From CAVPMN01 sp963706425 (GTDB taxonomy: Bacteria; Actinomycetota; Acidimicrobiia; Acidimicrobiales; Acidimicrobilacustridaceae), in assembly GCA_963706425.1 (NCBI GenBank), contig CAVPMN010000001.1:310001-374000 (forward strand): 64,000 nucleotides of DNA. The letters are read 5' to 3'. The notes under the pieces are model-generated. The model made no database searches. It was given only the letters and a program-made list of their open reading frames with translations, and had not been told where the DNA came from. Below, one piece after another: positions 53,361-61,512 of the stretch. The translations under genes were made by a program, and so were the position numbers. The stretch's first letter is position 1. Each line of letters opens with the position of its first letter.

Positions 53361-55004
53361 TCACTCCGTGGTTCTCTCGGGCCGGTCGAGCCATGCTTCG
53401 GTGAGCGACACCGTACCGCCTTCCATCGCCAGCCCAGCCACGTCGGCGGTGGTGGTCCACCGGGTCAGATCGCGCACATCGGCCACCGCCACCACCGCCG
53501 CCGGCAGACGCACCAGGAAGAGGTAGCTGCCATCGGCCACGAGGTCGTTCTGGGCGGCGCGGTAGGCGTCGACCTGCAGCGCGAGCTCGTCGGTGGCCCG
53601 AGCGGCGTCGAGAGCCTCGTCGATGACCTGCGAGCCCGAACGCGCGTAGTTCGGGCCCGGCGACCCGACAGGAGTCATCTCGGCGAGGTGCATGCTGGGA
53701 TAGGCGAGGTCGGGATGCCACTCGCCGAACATCGGCAGCATGGCGGCGTCGTAGCCGCCGATCGACGCCGCCTGTTCGATCTCGCCCACGGGCAGGACCC
53801 GCAACTCCACCTCGATGCCCGCTTCGGCGAGCTGGCGCTGCCAGATCGCGGCATAGCGCAGCGCCACAGGTTGGTCGGGCACGAGCAGCGTGAAAGTGAG
53901 CGGGACGCCATAGCTCTCTTCGAAGCCCGCCACCCGCTCGGCTGCCGCGGTGCGGTCGTGCGGCAGCACCGGTGGGTCGTTGTACCAGAGCGACGTGTCG
54001 CTGAACGGCCCCCGCACCCACTTCACGAGTCCGTCGAACCCGGCGTCACCCATCTCGACCCTGTCGGTGGCGAAGCCCACGGCTTGGCGGGCCGCCAGGT
54101 CGATGAAGGGGGCACGGGCGGAGTTGAGCACCACGGTGAGCTTCGGGGCCTCGCCCTCCGGGTCGACGAACACCTGCAGCCCGGTGTCGTCGACATCCTG
54201 CTGGAGCTGGGCGATGTGGGCGGGATCGTCGAACAACGCCACGTCGACGCGACCGGTGGTGACCGCATCGGCTCGTTCGTCGTCGTCGCCGATGACACGG
54301 GCGTCGATCTCGTCGAGTCGAGGCAGGCCGTCGCGCCAGTACGCGGAGTTCTTGGTGAGGCGCAGCGACTGGGCCGGCTCGCGCCCCGCGAGTGCGAAGG
54401 GTCCGCTGCCGATCGGTCGCTCACCGCCGTCGGCGGCGAAGAGGCTGATGGGTGACGCGACGAATCCCACCTGGGTGGTGAGCACATGAGGGAACGTCGA
54501 CCACGGGGCGCGCATGCGCACGTTGACCGTGCGGGGCCCAGTGACGAACACCGAGGAGATCGGGCGGAGCAGATCGGCGGCTGGGCCCTGCCGCTGCGCC
54601 TCGAGGTTCACCTTCACCGCCTCGGCGTCGACCGGCTGGCCGTCGTGGAAGACCACGTCGCGGCGAAGCGTGATGGCCCACTCGGTGAAGTCGGAGTTGG
54701 GCTCGATACTGCGGGCCAGCTCTGGGGTGAGCTGGTAGGCCTCGTCGTAGACCGCCAGGCGATCAAACACCGCTCGGGCGATCTGGCGGGTCGACGCGTC
54801 CCAGGTCGAGCCGGCCGGATCGAGGTCGACCGGCTCCGATTCGAGGGCCAGCACCAGCCGACCGCCGTTGCGGGGAGCCGTCTCGGCCTCGGTGGGCGCC
54901 TCCGACGGAGGCGGTGTGGCGTTCGACTCGTTGGGGTTGGTGCACGCGCACGCGAGCAGCAACATCCCGACGACCGGGCCGACCGCCCGACTGACCCTGA
55001 TCAT
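53361..55004 (-). CDS. ABC transporter solute-binding lipoprotein, family 5
   Basis: 547 aa. Signal peptide with lipobox (GMLLLACACTNPNES), followed by a Pro/Thr-rich linker, then the peptide/nickel-binding family 5 pattern: RLVLALESEPVDLDP, LTPELARSIEPNSDFTEWAI, VFHDGQPVDAEAVKVNLE and PIGSGPFALAGREP. It would be tethered to the outer face of the membrane and bind an oligopeptide or similar solute. No permease or ATPase genes are next to it. TAGTCT lies 9 nt before the ATG. It ends 7 nt before the fumA start. Confidence 0.87.
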   Translation of the reverse strand: MIRVSRAVGPVVGMLLLACACTNPNESNATPPPSEAPTEAETAPRNGGRLVLALESEPVDLDPAGSTWDASTRQIARAVFDRLAVYDEAYQLTPELARSIEPNSDFTEWAITLRRDVVFHDGQPVDAEAVKVNLEAQRQGPAADLLRPISSVFVTGPRTVNVRMRAPWSTFPHVLTTQVGFVASPISLFAADGGERPIGSGPFALAGREPAQSLRLTKNSAYWRDGLPRLDEIDARVIGDDDERADAVTTGRVDVALFDDPAHIAQLQQDVDDTGLQVFVDPEGEAPKLTVVLNSARAPFIDLAARQAVGFATDRVEMGDAGFDGLVKWVRGPFSDTSLWYNDPPVLPHDRTAAAERVAGFEESYGVPLTFTLLVPDQPVALRYAAIWQRQLAEAGIEVELRVLPVGEIEQAASIGGYDAAMLPMFGEWHPDLAYPSMHLAEMTPVGSPGPNYARSGSQVIDEALDAARATDELALQVDAYRAAQNDLVADGSYLFLVRLPAAVVAVADVRDLTRWTTTADVAGLAMEGGTVSLTEAWLDRPERTTE

Positions 55005-55119
55005 GGCCGCACGAGACTATCGAGGGTGGGTGCCGGCCAAGCAGTCGCCCCCGGTCGACGACCAGCCCGGAGTCCGATCTCCCGGCACCGATCCCCGGCC
55101 CGCGGCGGCGAAAGGGCCG

Positions 55120-55890
55120 TCAGCGGGCGGTCCAGCCGCCGTCGACGGTGAGCACCTGGCCCGTGACGTAGGACGAGGCCGGCCCAGCGAGGTAGAGCAG
55201 GGCGCCATCGAGCTCGTGGGGCTCGCCGCCCCGCCCCATCGGGTCGTTGCGCCGCAGGTAGTCGATCGAGGCCTGGTCTTCGAACATCGCCGTGGTCATC
55301 TCACTCGGGAACCACCCGGGTGCGATGGCGTTGACCCGCACGCCCTTACGGGCCCACTGCACAGCCAGCTCGCGGGTGAGGTTCACCACCGCACCCTTCG
55401 ACGCCGCGTAGCTCGCCTGCTTGATGGGCGCCGAGGCGACCAGCCCGAGGATCGAGGCCAGGTTGATGATCGACCCGCTGCCCTGCTCGATCATCTGCCG
55501 ACCCACCAGCTGACTCAGCGCGAACGTGGCGGTGACGTTGATGTCCATCACCTCGGCGAAGCGCTCGACCGGCTCCGACTCCGCGGGCTCGGGCGTGCCG
55601 ATGCCGGCATTGTTCACCAGCACGTCGACCCGACCGAATGCCTCGAGGGTGGTGTCGACCAGTCGTCGGCGGTCGGCGTCGACGCCGACGTCGGTGGCGA
55701 CCGCGATCGAGCCTGGAAGCTCGGCCGACAGCTCCTCGAGGTGCCCGGCGCGGCGGGCCGCGACGACCACCCGGGCGCCAGCTGCGTGCAGCACGCGCGC
55801 GAAGCGCTCACCCAGCCCGCTCGAGGCACCAGTGACGATGGCGACCTGATCGTCGAGCCGGAACAGGTGGTCGACGTCGACGGCAGACAT
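55120..55890 (-). CDS. Short-chain dehydrogenase/reductase
   Basis: 256 aa classical SDR: VAIVTGASSGLGERFARVL (NAD(P) binding), LVNNAGIGTPEP, INLASILGLVASAP, catalytic YAASKGAVVNLTREL and VNAIAPGWFPSEMT, ending GQVLTVDGGWTAR. It oxidises or reduces a hydroxyl/keto group on an unknown substrate. TAGGCT ends 8 nt before the ATG. It is divergent from a luciferase-like gene with overlapping promoters. Confidence 0.9.
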   Translation of the reverse strand: MSAVDVDHLFRLDDQVAIVTGASSGLGERFARVLHAAGARVVVAARRAGHLEELSAELPGSIAVATDVGVDADRRRLVDTTLEAFGRVDVLVNNAGIGTPEPAESEPVERFAEVMDINVTATFALSQLVGRQMIEQGSGSIINLASILGLVASAPIKQASYAASKGAVVNLTRELAVQWARKGVRVNAIAPGWFPSEMTTAMFEDQASIDYLRRNDPMGRGGEPHELDGALLYLAGPASSYVTGQVLTVDGGWTAR

Positions 55891-55901
55891 GGCTCGGGAG
55901 C

Positions 55902-55918
55902 CTACGGCGATAGCGTGC
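55902..55918. promoter_or_regulatory. Overlapping divergent -10 boxes
   Basis: AGCCTA-CGGCGA-TAGCGT gives a -10 (TAGGCT) for the SDR gene on the minus strand and a -10 (TAGCGT) for the luciferase-like gene on the plus strand, each 7-8 nt from its start. The two hexamers share a 6-nt gap. Confidence 0.5.
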
Positions 55919-55923
55919 GGCCG

Positions 55924-56818
55924 GTGAAGATCCGTATCGGCTTCGGCCTGGGCACCCGCACGGTCGCCAACGACGCCGAGACGTTCGGCCCGCTGGTCGA
56001 CGAGCTCGAGCGACTGCGCTTCGACTCGTTGTGGCTCAGCGAGCGGGTCACGGGCGAAGCGCCGGATCCGCTGGCGGGCCTGGCGTTCGCGGCCGGTCGC
56101 ACCACCAAGCTCAAGCTGGGCACGAGCGTGCTGGTGCTACCCGGCCGCAACCCTGTGCTGGTGGCGAAGGAGCTGGCGAGCATCGACCGGCTGTCGGGTG
56201 GTCGGCTGCTGCCCGCCTTCGGGCTGGGGGTGGCCGACCCCGTCGAGCAGCAGGCGTTCGGCGTCGAGCGGCCCGAGCGGGCCAAACGCTTCGACGAGGC
56301 GCTCCCCCTGCTGCGCCGCCTCTGGACCGAAGACGCCGTCGACCACCACGGCACCTACTACTCGTTCGACGGCGTCTCGGTGCTCCCCAAGCCAGCCCAG
56401 CAGCCGCTCGAGATCTGGCTCGGCGGCATCGCCCCGTCGGAGCTGCGCCGGGTCGGTCGGCTGGGCGACGGCTGGCTGCCCTCGTTCTGCACGGTCGACG
56501 AAGTTCGGTCTGGCATTCCCCAGATCAACCAGGTCGCCGCGGAGCACGGTCGGGAGATCGATCCCGAGCACTTCGGGGTGCTGCTCGCCTATCGCGACGG
56601 GCCGGTGCCCGATCTGCTCGCCCGCTTCCTCGAGAAGCGCCGACCCGGTCTCGACGCCGGCGAGGTCGTCCCCGAGCGGGGCGAGCTGGTGTCGATGATC
56701 GAGCGGTTCCTCGATGCTGGCGCGTCGAAGTTCGTGGTGCTGCCCCTCGTCGAACCGACCGAGTGGACCGCACGAGCTCGGCACGCTCGCCGACCTCGTC
56801 CTCCCCCTGCAGAACTGA
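55924..56818 (+). CDS. Luciferase-like F420-type oxidoreductase (frameshift near the end)
   Basis: About 298 aa after repair. TIM-barrel LLM pattern: KIRIGFGLGTRTVANDAETF, LWLSERVTGEAPDPLAG, LGTSVLVLPGRNPVLVAKEL, RLLPAFGLGVADPVEQQAFG and KPAQQPLEIWLGGIAPSELR. The C-terminus shifts near 56770; the new frame reads ELGTLADLVLPLQN and stops at 56818, as the family requires. Otherwise the frame would run through palindrome copy 6 into the next genes. GTG start. It probably transfers hydride with F420; the substrate is unknown. Confidence 0.8.
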
Positions 56819-56841
56819 CCCCTGACCCCAAAATGCTCCCG

Positions 56842-56888
56842 AAATCGGTGCGTGAAACCACCGATACGGTGGTTTCACGCACCAATTT
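56842..56888. repeat. Palindromic element, copy 6
   Basis: 21-bp stem with one C.A mismatch at position 5, loop GATAC (the reverse complement of the copy 5 loop). At stem position 18 the usual A.T pair is replaced by C.G, a compensatory change. It lies between the convergent luciferase-like and TetR genes. Confidence 0.85.
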
Positions 56889-56940
56889 CCAGCATTGCCC
56901 TCCGGCGTTGACTTGCGGCGTTGACTTGCGGCAATTGGGG

Positions 56941-57555
56941 TCAGTCGTCGACCCAGGTGCGGAACAGGGCCACCAGGCCCGCGGTGGCCCACTCGATGAA
57001 CTGCTCGTCGCGCGCCGGGTCGCCGTGGTCGAGCCAGGCCAGCACGCTGGCGTAGAGGTAATCGACGATGGTGTGCGTGGCCCAGGGGCGCATGGTGGCG
57101 TCGGGGATGCGATCGCCCATCAGCTCGTCGGCGATCTGCGCGGCGGCCTCGCGCAACATGGCGGTGTAGGAGGCGAACTGCGGCTCGCGCGCCGCGTGCA
57201 CCACGAGCAGCCGGAAGCCATCGGGCTCGTCGCGGGCCACGCCGAGCAGCAGGCGGGTGGTGAACCCGTCGGGCTCAGCGGGCGCGCCATCGGCCAGCCC
57301 GGCCACGAAGTCGTCGTGCAATCGCTGGGCGACCCGGTCGAGCACCGACCGGTAGAGCTCCTCCTTCGAGGCGAAGTGGCGATAGACGATGAGCCGACTC
57401 ACACCGGCCTCGGAGGCCACGTCGTCCATCGAGGTGGCCGCGTAGCCGGCGCGGGCGAACGCCCGAGCGGCGGCCCGCAGCAGCGAGGCCTGCCGCTCCT
57501 CTCTCGGCATGAGTTGTCGGCCTGCCGGGGCGCTCGCTCCGGACGCTCGTGCCAT
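56941..57555 (-). CDS. TetR-family regulator
   Basis: 204 aa. N-terminal HTH: LLRAAARAFARAGYAATSMD, then VASEAGVSRLIVYRHFASKEE. The C-terminal ligand domain contains HAAREPQFASYTAMLREAAA and VDYLYASVLAWLDHGD. It is divergent from the ferritin-like gene. Their 51-nt shared gap has a 10-bp perfect palindrome (GTGTATACAC) inside the promoter spacer, a likely operator. It probably represses the redox cluster and is released by a small hydrophobic ligand (inference). Confidence 0.88.
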   Translation of the reverse strand: MARASGASAPAGRQLMPREERQASLLRAAARAFARAGYAATSMDDVASEAGVSRLIVYRHFASKEELYRSVLDRVAQRLHDDFVAGLADGAPAEPDGFTTRLLLGVARDEPDGFRLLVVHAAREPQFASYTAMLREAAAQIADELMGDRIPDATMRPWATHTIVDYLYASVLAWLDHGDPARDEQFIEWATAGLVALFRTWVDD

Positions 57556-57570
57556 ACGACCAGCTTCCCC

Positions 57571-57600
57571 TTGTCAGGTGTATACACACGAGTTTACACT
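57571..57600 (+). promoter_or_regulatory. Promoter with internal TetR-type palindrome
   Basis: -35 TTGTCA (57571-57576), an 18-nt spacer and -10 TACACT (57595-57600), 6 nt before the ferritin-like ATG. The palindrome GTGTATACAC (57578-57587) fills the spacer, so a bound TetR dimer would block polymerase. Confidence 0.6.
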
Positions 57601-57606
57601 TTCTCC

Positions 57607-58722
57607 ATGCCCACAGCCCAGGTCGAGTTCACCGAGTCCGAGCTGCTGATGTCGCACGACTATGCCGAGCCCCTGGTGGCCGCGGGCGTGCGCTGCCACG
57701 GCGGGTTCGACGACGACGGCACCTACCGCTCCCCTCGCACCCGCTTTCGCGAGCCGGCCATCGCCGCGTGGGAGCAGCAACGCCTCGAGCAGTTCGGCAC
57801 CCCGATCCTCGACGCCCCCCTCGACACGTGGCCGACCTTCTTCCCCAACGTCGACCAGGCGAAGTTCCTCGTACGCAACGGCGTGCGCGAGCCGATCATC
57901 TCGGTGCTCACCCGCATCGGCACGGTCGAAGGCTTCGGCGGCATGCTGCGCCTGTTGCCCGTGCCCGAGATGCAGCCGCTGTTCGTCGAAGACGTGAAGG
58001 GCACCGCCACCGACCACCTGTCACGCGGCCTCTTCGAGGCCCACGCCCGTGACGAAGCCGGCTTCGGTGACGAAGCGGGGCACAACACCATGTGGTTCAT
58101 CGCCCGCGACATCGCGTTCGAGAACCCCGTGACCGACGACCAAACGCAGCTGATGCTCGAGCGGATGGGCCTCAGCACCGTGGGTCAGGGCCGGTCGTCG
58201 TCAAGCGGCGGGTCCGCTCCCCTGGTCGACTTCACCCGAGTGCTGCCCGACGAGGTCGACCCGCTGCTCGAGATCGTCGTGAGCCGCATGATCAACCTGC
58301 TGTTCATCGAGATCTCCGCCTTCCACTCGTTCCGCTGGGCCGAAGCGGTCCTGTCCGACAGCGAGCTGGTCGCCGGCGACGGCGAGGCCGCCTCACTCGT
58401 CGCCAAGGTGCGGGCCGACGAGACCCCACACGTGTCGTACCTGCGCACGGCGCTGTCGGAGATGCGCGATCGCACGTGGGTGGGCAGCAAGGGCAGCCGG
58501 TTCGATGGCGACGAGATGATGACGATCCTCTGGGATCAGGCTCTCGAGACGTCGACGATGCTGAAGCGGGCCGAAGCACTGGCAGGCACGCTCAGCGAGC
58601 TCGAGCACGCCGTTGCCGACCGTCCCGACGGCCACGACCTCATCGACGAGATGCTGAGCATGGGCACCGTGGTGCGCCAGGCCGACGGCACCCTCGTCGA
58701 CGCACCTCGGGATGCCGCATGA
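57607..58722 (+). CDS. Ferritin-like di-iron protein, putative
   Basis: 371 aa. Helical, with spaced Glu/His that could bind two irons: GLFEAHARDEAGFGDEAGHN, IEISAFHSFRWAEAVL and RADETPHVSYLRTALSEM. Other segments are VRNGVREPIISVLTRIG and WDQALETSTMLKRAEALAG. It resembles ferritin-like or AurF-type di-iron oxygenases, but the ligand set is read by eye only. It starts 6 nt after a TetR-controlled -10 box and overlaps the next luciferase-like start by 4 nt (ATGA), so the two proteins probably work together. Confidence 0.6.
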   Translation: MPTAQVEFTESELLMSHDYAEPLVAAGVRCHGGFDDDGTYRSPRTRFREPAIAAWEQQRLEQFGTPILDAPLDTWPTFFPNVDQAKFLVRNGVREPIISVLTRIGTVEGFGGMLRLLPVPEMQPLFVEDVKGTATDHLSRGLFEAHARDEAGFGDEAGHNTMWFIARDIAFENPVTDDQTQLMLERMGLSTVGQGRSSSSGGSAPLVDFTRVLPDEVDPLLEIVVSRMINLLFIEISAFHSFRWAEAVLSDSELVAGDGEAASLVAKVRADETPHVSYLRTALSEMRDRTWVGSKGSRFDGDEMMTILWDQALETSTMLKRAEALAGTLSELEHAVADRPDGHDLIDEMLSMGTVVRQADGTLVDAPRDAA

Positions 58723-60080
58723 AGTTCGGCCTGTTCTACGAGCACCAGCTCCCCCGCCCGTGGGACGACGACGCCGAACGGCGTCTCATCCAGGAGGCAC
58801 TCGACCAGGTCGAGCTCGCCGACCAGCTCGGCATCGACTACGTGTGGGAGGTCGAGCACCACTTCCTCGAGGAGTACTCGCACTCGAGCGCGCCCGAGGT
58901 GTTCCTGGCCGCAGCGAGCCAACGCACCAAACGCATGCGGCTCGGGCACGGCATCATCCAGACCGCGCCCAACTACAACCACCCGGTGCGCACGGCCGAA
59001 CGGTTGGCCACGCTCGACCTGGTGTCGAACGGACGGGTCGACTTCGGCTCGGGCGAGTCGTCATCCGAGGCCGAGCTCGGTGGCTTCGGCATCGCCTACG
59101 ACGACAAGCGCGAGCAGTGGCTCGAGGGCCTCGAGATCGCCATCCGGTGCATGACCGAGACACCGTTCGGCGGTGTGGAGGGCACGTACGTCTCGGTGCC
59201 GCCGCGCAACGTGGTGCCCAAGCCCGTGCAGAAACCGCATCCTCCGCTGTGGGTCGCCTGCTCTCGCCGCGACACGATCCTGCTAGCGGCCGAGAAGGGC
59301 ATCGGCGCGCTGGCGTTCGCCTTCATCGACCCCGAGGATGCCAAGCACTGGGTGACCGACTACGAGGCCACGCTGGCCGAGCGGTGCGTGCCCGTGGGCC
59401 AGGCCGTCAACCCGTCGATCGCCTGCGTCACCCCGATGATGTGCCACCCCGACGAGGACACCGCCATCGCCCGCGGACTCGAGGGCGGCAACTTCTTCGG
59501 CTATTCGCTCGCCCACTACTACGTGTTCGGAGAGCACGTGCCGGGGCAGACCGACGTGTGGCGCGAGTTCCAGGAGCGGCGCAACAGCCTGGGCTACTCG
59601 CCCGAGGCGGCGCTGGCCGAACGCCAGGAGACGCTCGGCGCGAAAGCGGCGTCGGGCGATGTGAGCGGGCTGCGCGGCGCGGTGGGCACACCCGACCAGA
59701 TCCGCGAGTTCCTCCTGCGCTACGAGGAAGCCGGCGTCGACCAGGTGATCTTCGTGCTGCAGGCGGGCAACAACCAGCACGAGCACATCATGGAGAGCAT
59801 CGAGCTGTTCGGACGCGAGGTGCTGCCCGAGTTCGCCGAGCGGGACGAAGCGTTCTGCCAGGCCAAGGCCGAACGTCTGGCGCCGGTCATCGAAGCGGCC
59901 ATGGCCCGCAAGGGCGAAGCTCCCCCACCGATGCCCGACGACTACGTGATGAAGGCCATCCCCAAGCGCATGGTCGACGAGGCCCAGTTCGAGGCCGGCC
60001 AGCAGTGGATGGACGAGCTGGCCGACAAGCAGGCCGCGGGCGAGCGCGACGAGGCGTTCGAGAACCTGCTCAACAGCTGA
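58719..60080 (+). CDS. Luciferase-like oxidoreductase, long form
   Basis: 453 aa, longer than the usual 300-350. It opens MKFGLFYEHQLPRPWDD, then YVWEVEHHFLEEYSHSSAPE, LGHGIIQTAPNYNHPVRTAE and GRVDFGSGESSSEAELGGFG, a pattern closer to the bacterial luciferase alpha-like LLM group. The extra C-terminal part (VGTPDQIREFLLRYEEAGVD, then a helical tail) explains the length. Flavin or F420 use is not decided by sequence. It is translationally coupled to the ferritin-like gene, and TetR control is inferred. Confidence 0.82.
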   Translation: MKFGLFYEHQLPRPWDDDAERRLIQEALDQVELADQLGIDYVWEVEHHFLEEYSHSSAPEVFLAAASQRTKRMRLGHGIIQTAPNYNHPVRTAERLATLDLVSNGRVDFGSGESSSEAELGGFGIAYDDKREQWLEGLEIAIRCMTETPFGGVEGTYVSVPPRNVVPKPVQKPHPPLWVACSRRDTILLAAEKGIGALAFAFIDPEDAKHWVTDYEATLAERCVPVGQAVNPSIACVTPMMCHPDEDTAIARGLEGGNFFGYSLAHYYVFGEHVPGQTDVWREFQERRNSLGYSPEAALAERQETLGAKAASGDVSGLRGAVGTPDQIREFLLRYEEAGVDQVIFVLQAGNNQHEHIMESIELFGREVLPEFAERDEAFCQAKAERLAPVIEAAMARKGEAPPPMPDDYVMKAIPKRMVDEAQFEAGQQWMDELADKQAAGERDEAFENLLNS

Positions 60081-60153
60081 GCGCGTCGACCGGCGCGCCA
60101 CCGACACAACATCGGTAGGGTCGGGCTGGTCCGCTGCTCGGGGAGGTTCGACG

Positions 60154-61032
60154 GTGAAGTTCGGGTTGATGTTCGCCAACACGGGTCGGTTCGCGACACC
60201 AGAGGGCGCGGCCACCATCGCAGAAGCGGCCGAACAGGCCGGGTTCGACTCGATCTGGACGGTCGAGCACGTGGTGGTGCCGGCCGGCTACGAGTCGGAG
60301 TACCCCTACGACAAGAGCGGCAAGATGCCGGGCGCCGAGAAGGCCGACATGCCCGATCCGCTGATCTGGCTGGCCTACGTGGCCGCGCGCACCACCACCA
60401 TCAAGCTCGCCACCGGCATCCTCATCGTCCCGCAGCGCAACCCGCTCGTGCTGGCCAAAGAGGTGGCCACCCTCGACAAGCTCTCGGGCGGGCGCATGCT
60501 GCTCGGCGTGGGGGCCGGCTGGCTCGAGGAGGAGTTCGACGCGCTCGGCGTGCCGTTCGCCCGCCGCGGCAAGCGCCTCGACGACTACATCGGGGCCATG
60601 AGGGCGTTGTGGGCCGACGGCGAGGCCAGCTACGAGGGCGAGTTCACCTCGTTCTCACGCGCCATCTCTCGGCCGAAGCCGGTGACCGGATCGGTGCCCG
60701 TGGTCATCGGCGGGCACTCCGAGGCCGCCGCCAAGCGCGCTGGGCGGATGGGCGACGGCTTCTTCCCGGGCAAGGGCTCGCCCGATCAGCTCCGCGAGCT
60801 GTTCGCGGTGATGCGCACCGCCGCCGAAGAGGCCGGCCGCGACCCCGACGCCATCGAGCTCACCACCGGTGGCGAAGCGGCGTTCGCGCCCGACCCGGTG
60901 GCCGCGCTCCAACAGCTCGAGAGCGAGCTCGGCGTCGAGCGGGTGGTGATCCCGCCGCTGGCGTTCAAGCTCGACGAGATCGGCCCGGCGTTGGCCAAGT
61001 TCGGCGACGACGTCATCGCCAAGGTGAGCTGA
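60154..61032 (+). CDS. Luciferase-like F420-dependent oxidoreductase
   Basis: 292 aa from GTG 60154 with GGGGAGG upstream. Family pattern: MKFGLMFANTGRFATPEGAA, IWTVEHVVVPAGYESEYPYD, IKLATGILIVPQRNPLVLAK, GGRMLLGVGAGWLEEEFDAL and VVIGGHSEAAAKRAGRMGDG. It matches the F420-dependent LLM subfamily common in actinobacteria. TAGGGT about 35 nt upstream probably drives it, giving a leadered mRNA. It is downstream of the ferritin-like/luciferase-like pair by 73 nt and could be co-regulated. Confidence 0.87.
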   Translation: MKFGLMFANTGRFATPEGAATIAEAAEQAGFDSIWTVEHVVVPAGYESEYPYDKSGKMPGAEKADMPDPLIWLAYVAARTTTIKLATGILIVPQRNPLVLAKEVATLDKLSGGRMLLGVGAGWLEEEFDALGVPFARRGKRLDDYIGAMRALWADGEASYEGEFTSFSRAISRPKPVTGSVPVVIGGHSEAAAKRAGRMGDGFFPGKGSPDQLRELFAVMRTAAEEAGRDPDAIELTTGGEAAFAPDPVAALQQLESELGVERVVIPPLAFKLDEIGPALAKFGDDVIAKVS

Positions 61033-61039
61033 GGACCGC

Positions 61040-61309
61040 TCAGACCTCGAGTCGACCCAACAGCTCGGCCCGCTGCTCCTCGAAGTCGTCGAAGCTCACC
61101 CGGCCGTCGTCGTACGCGGCGTGCAGCGCGGCCAGTGCGTCGAACACGGCCTGCTGATCGGTCGGAGGAGTCTCCACCTTCGGCTCGGCCTCGCCGTCCT
61201 CGGGCGTCTCGCCACCGCGATCGAGGCGCTTCTCGCGTTTGGCAGCGGCTCGGGCTTTCTTGTTCTTGTCTCGCTCGCGCTTCTCGAAGCTGCTTCTGCG
61301 GGTGGCCAT
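61040..61309 (-). CDS. SHOCT-domain small protein
   Basis: 89 aa. A basic N-terminal helix (FEKRERDKNKKARAAAKREK) is followed by an acidic linker and a C-terminal SHOCT-like helix pair (LAALHAAYDDGRVSFDDFEE, QRAELLGRL). SHOCT domains are short oligomerisation modules. The upstream leader has a 9-bp stem enclosing two tandem 19-nt repeats. Function unknown. Confidence 0.7.
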   Translation of the reverse strand: MATRRSSFEKRERDKNKKARAAAKREKRLDRGGETPEDGEAEPKVETPPTDQQAVFDALAALHAAYDDGRVSFDDFEEQRAELLGRLEV

Positions 61310-61332
61310 TACGCGGTGCTCACAATGATGGC

Positions 61333-61397
61333 GATCTGCTCCTTGAACCTTGCGGGTCGCGATGAACCTTGCGGTACGCGATGGGTACGAGCAGATC
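61333..61397 (-). repeat. Stem enclosing two tandem 19-nt repeats
   Basis: Arms GATCTGCTC (61333-61341) and GAGCAGATC (61389-61397) are perfect complements. Between them lie two direct repeats (61344-61362 and 61363-61381, 17 of 19 positions alike). It sits 24-88 nt upstream of the SHOCT gene start on the minus strand, in the place of its leader. Confidence 0.5.
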
Positions 61398-61512
61398 AAG
61401 AGCCGCCTGCTCGCAACCTGAACAGTCTAGGGGGATCGGCCCCTCAACCCCCCAACCGGGGCTGGCGGCCACCCTGCGTGACCTGCTCGCGGGCCGGATC
61501 GGCGGGGGTCGG

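Noticed and set aside
55902..55918. Fourth copy of the SUF operator (CCTACGGCGATAG)
   Set aside because: It has the CTA-N6-TAG core but not the outer ATT/AAT triplets; it is better explained as two overlapping -10 boxes.
38324..56888. CRISPR array or REP/BIME elements
   Set aside because: Copies are kilobases apart with genes between them, there are no spacers or cas genes, and the REP GTAG signature and transposase are absent.
54868..58722. A single open frame of 1284 codons
   Set aside because: It runs antisense through the SDR gene, through the first luciferase-like gene, palindrome copy 6 and antisense to TetR before the ferritin-like gene. The real genes start at 55924 and 57607; the frame is open because GC-rich shadows lack stops.
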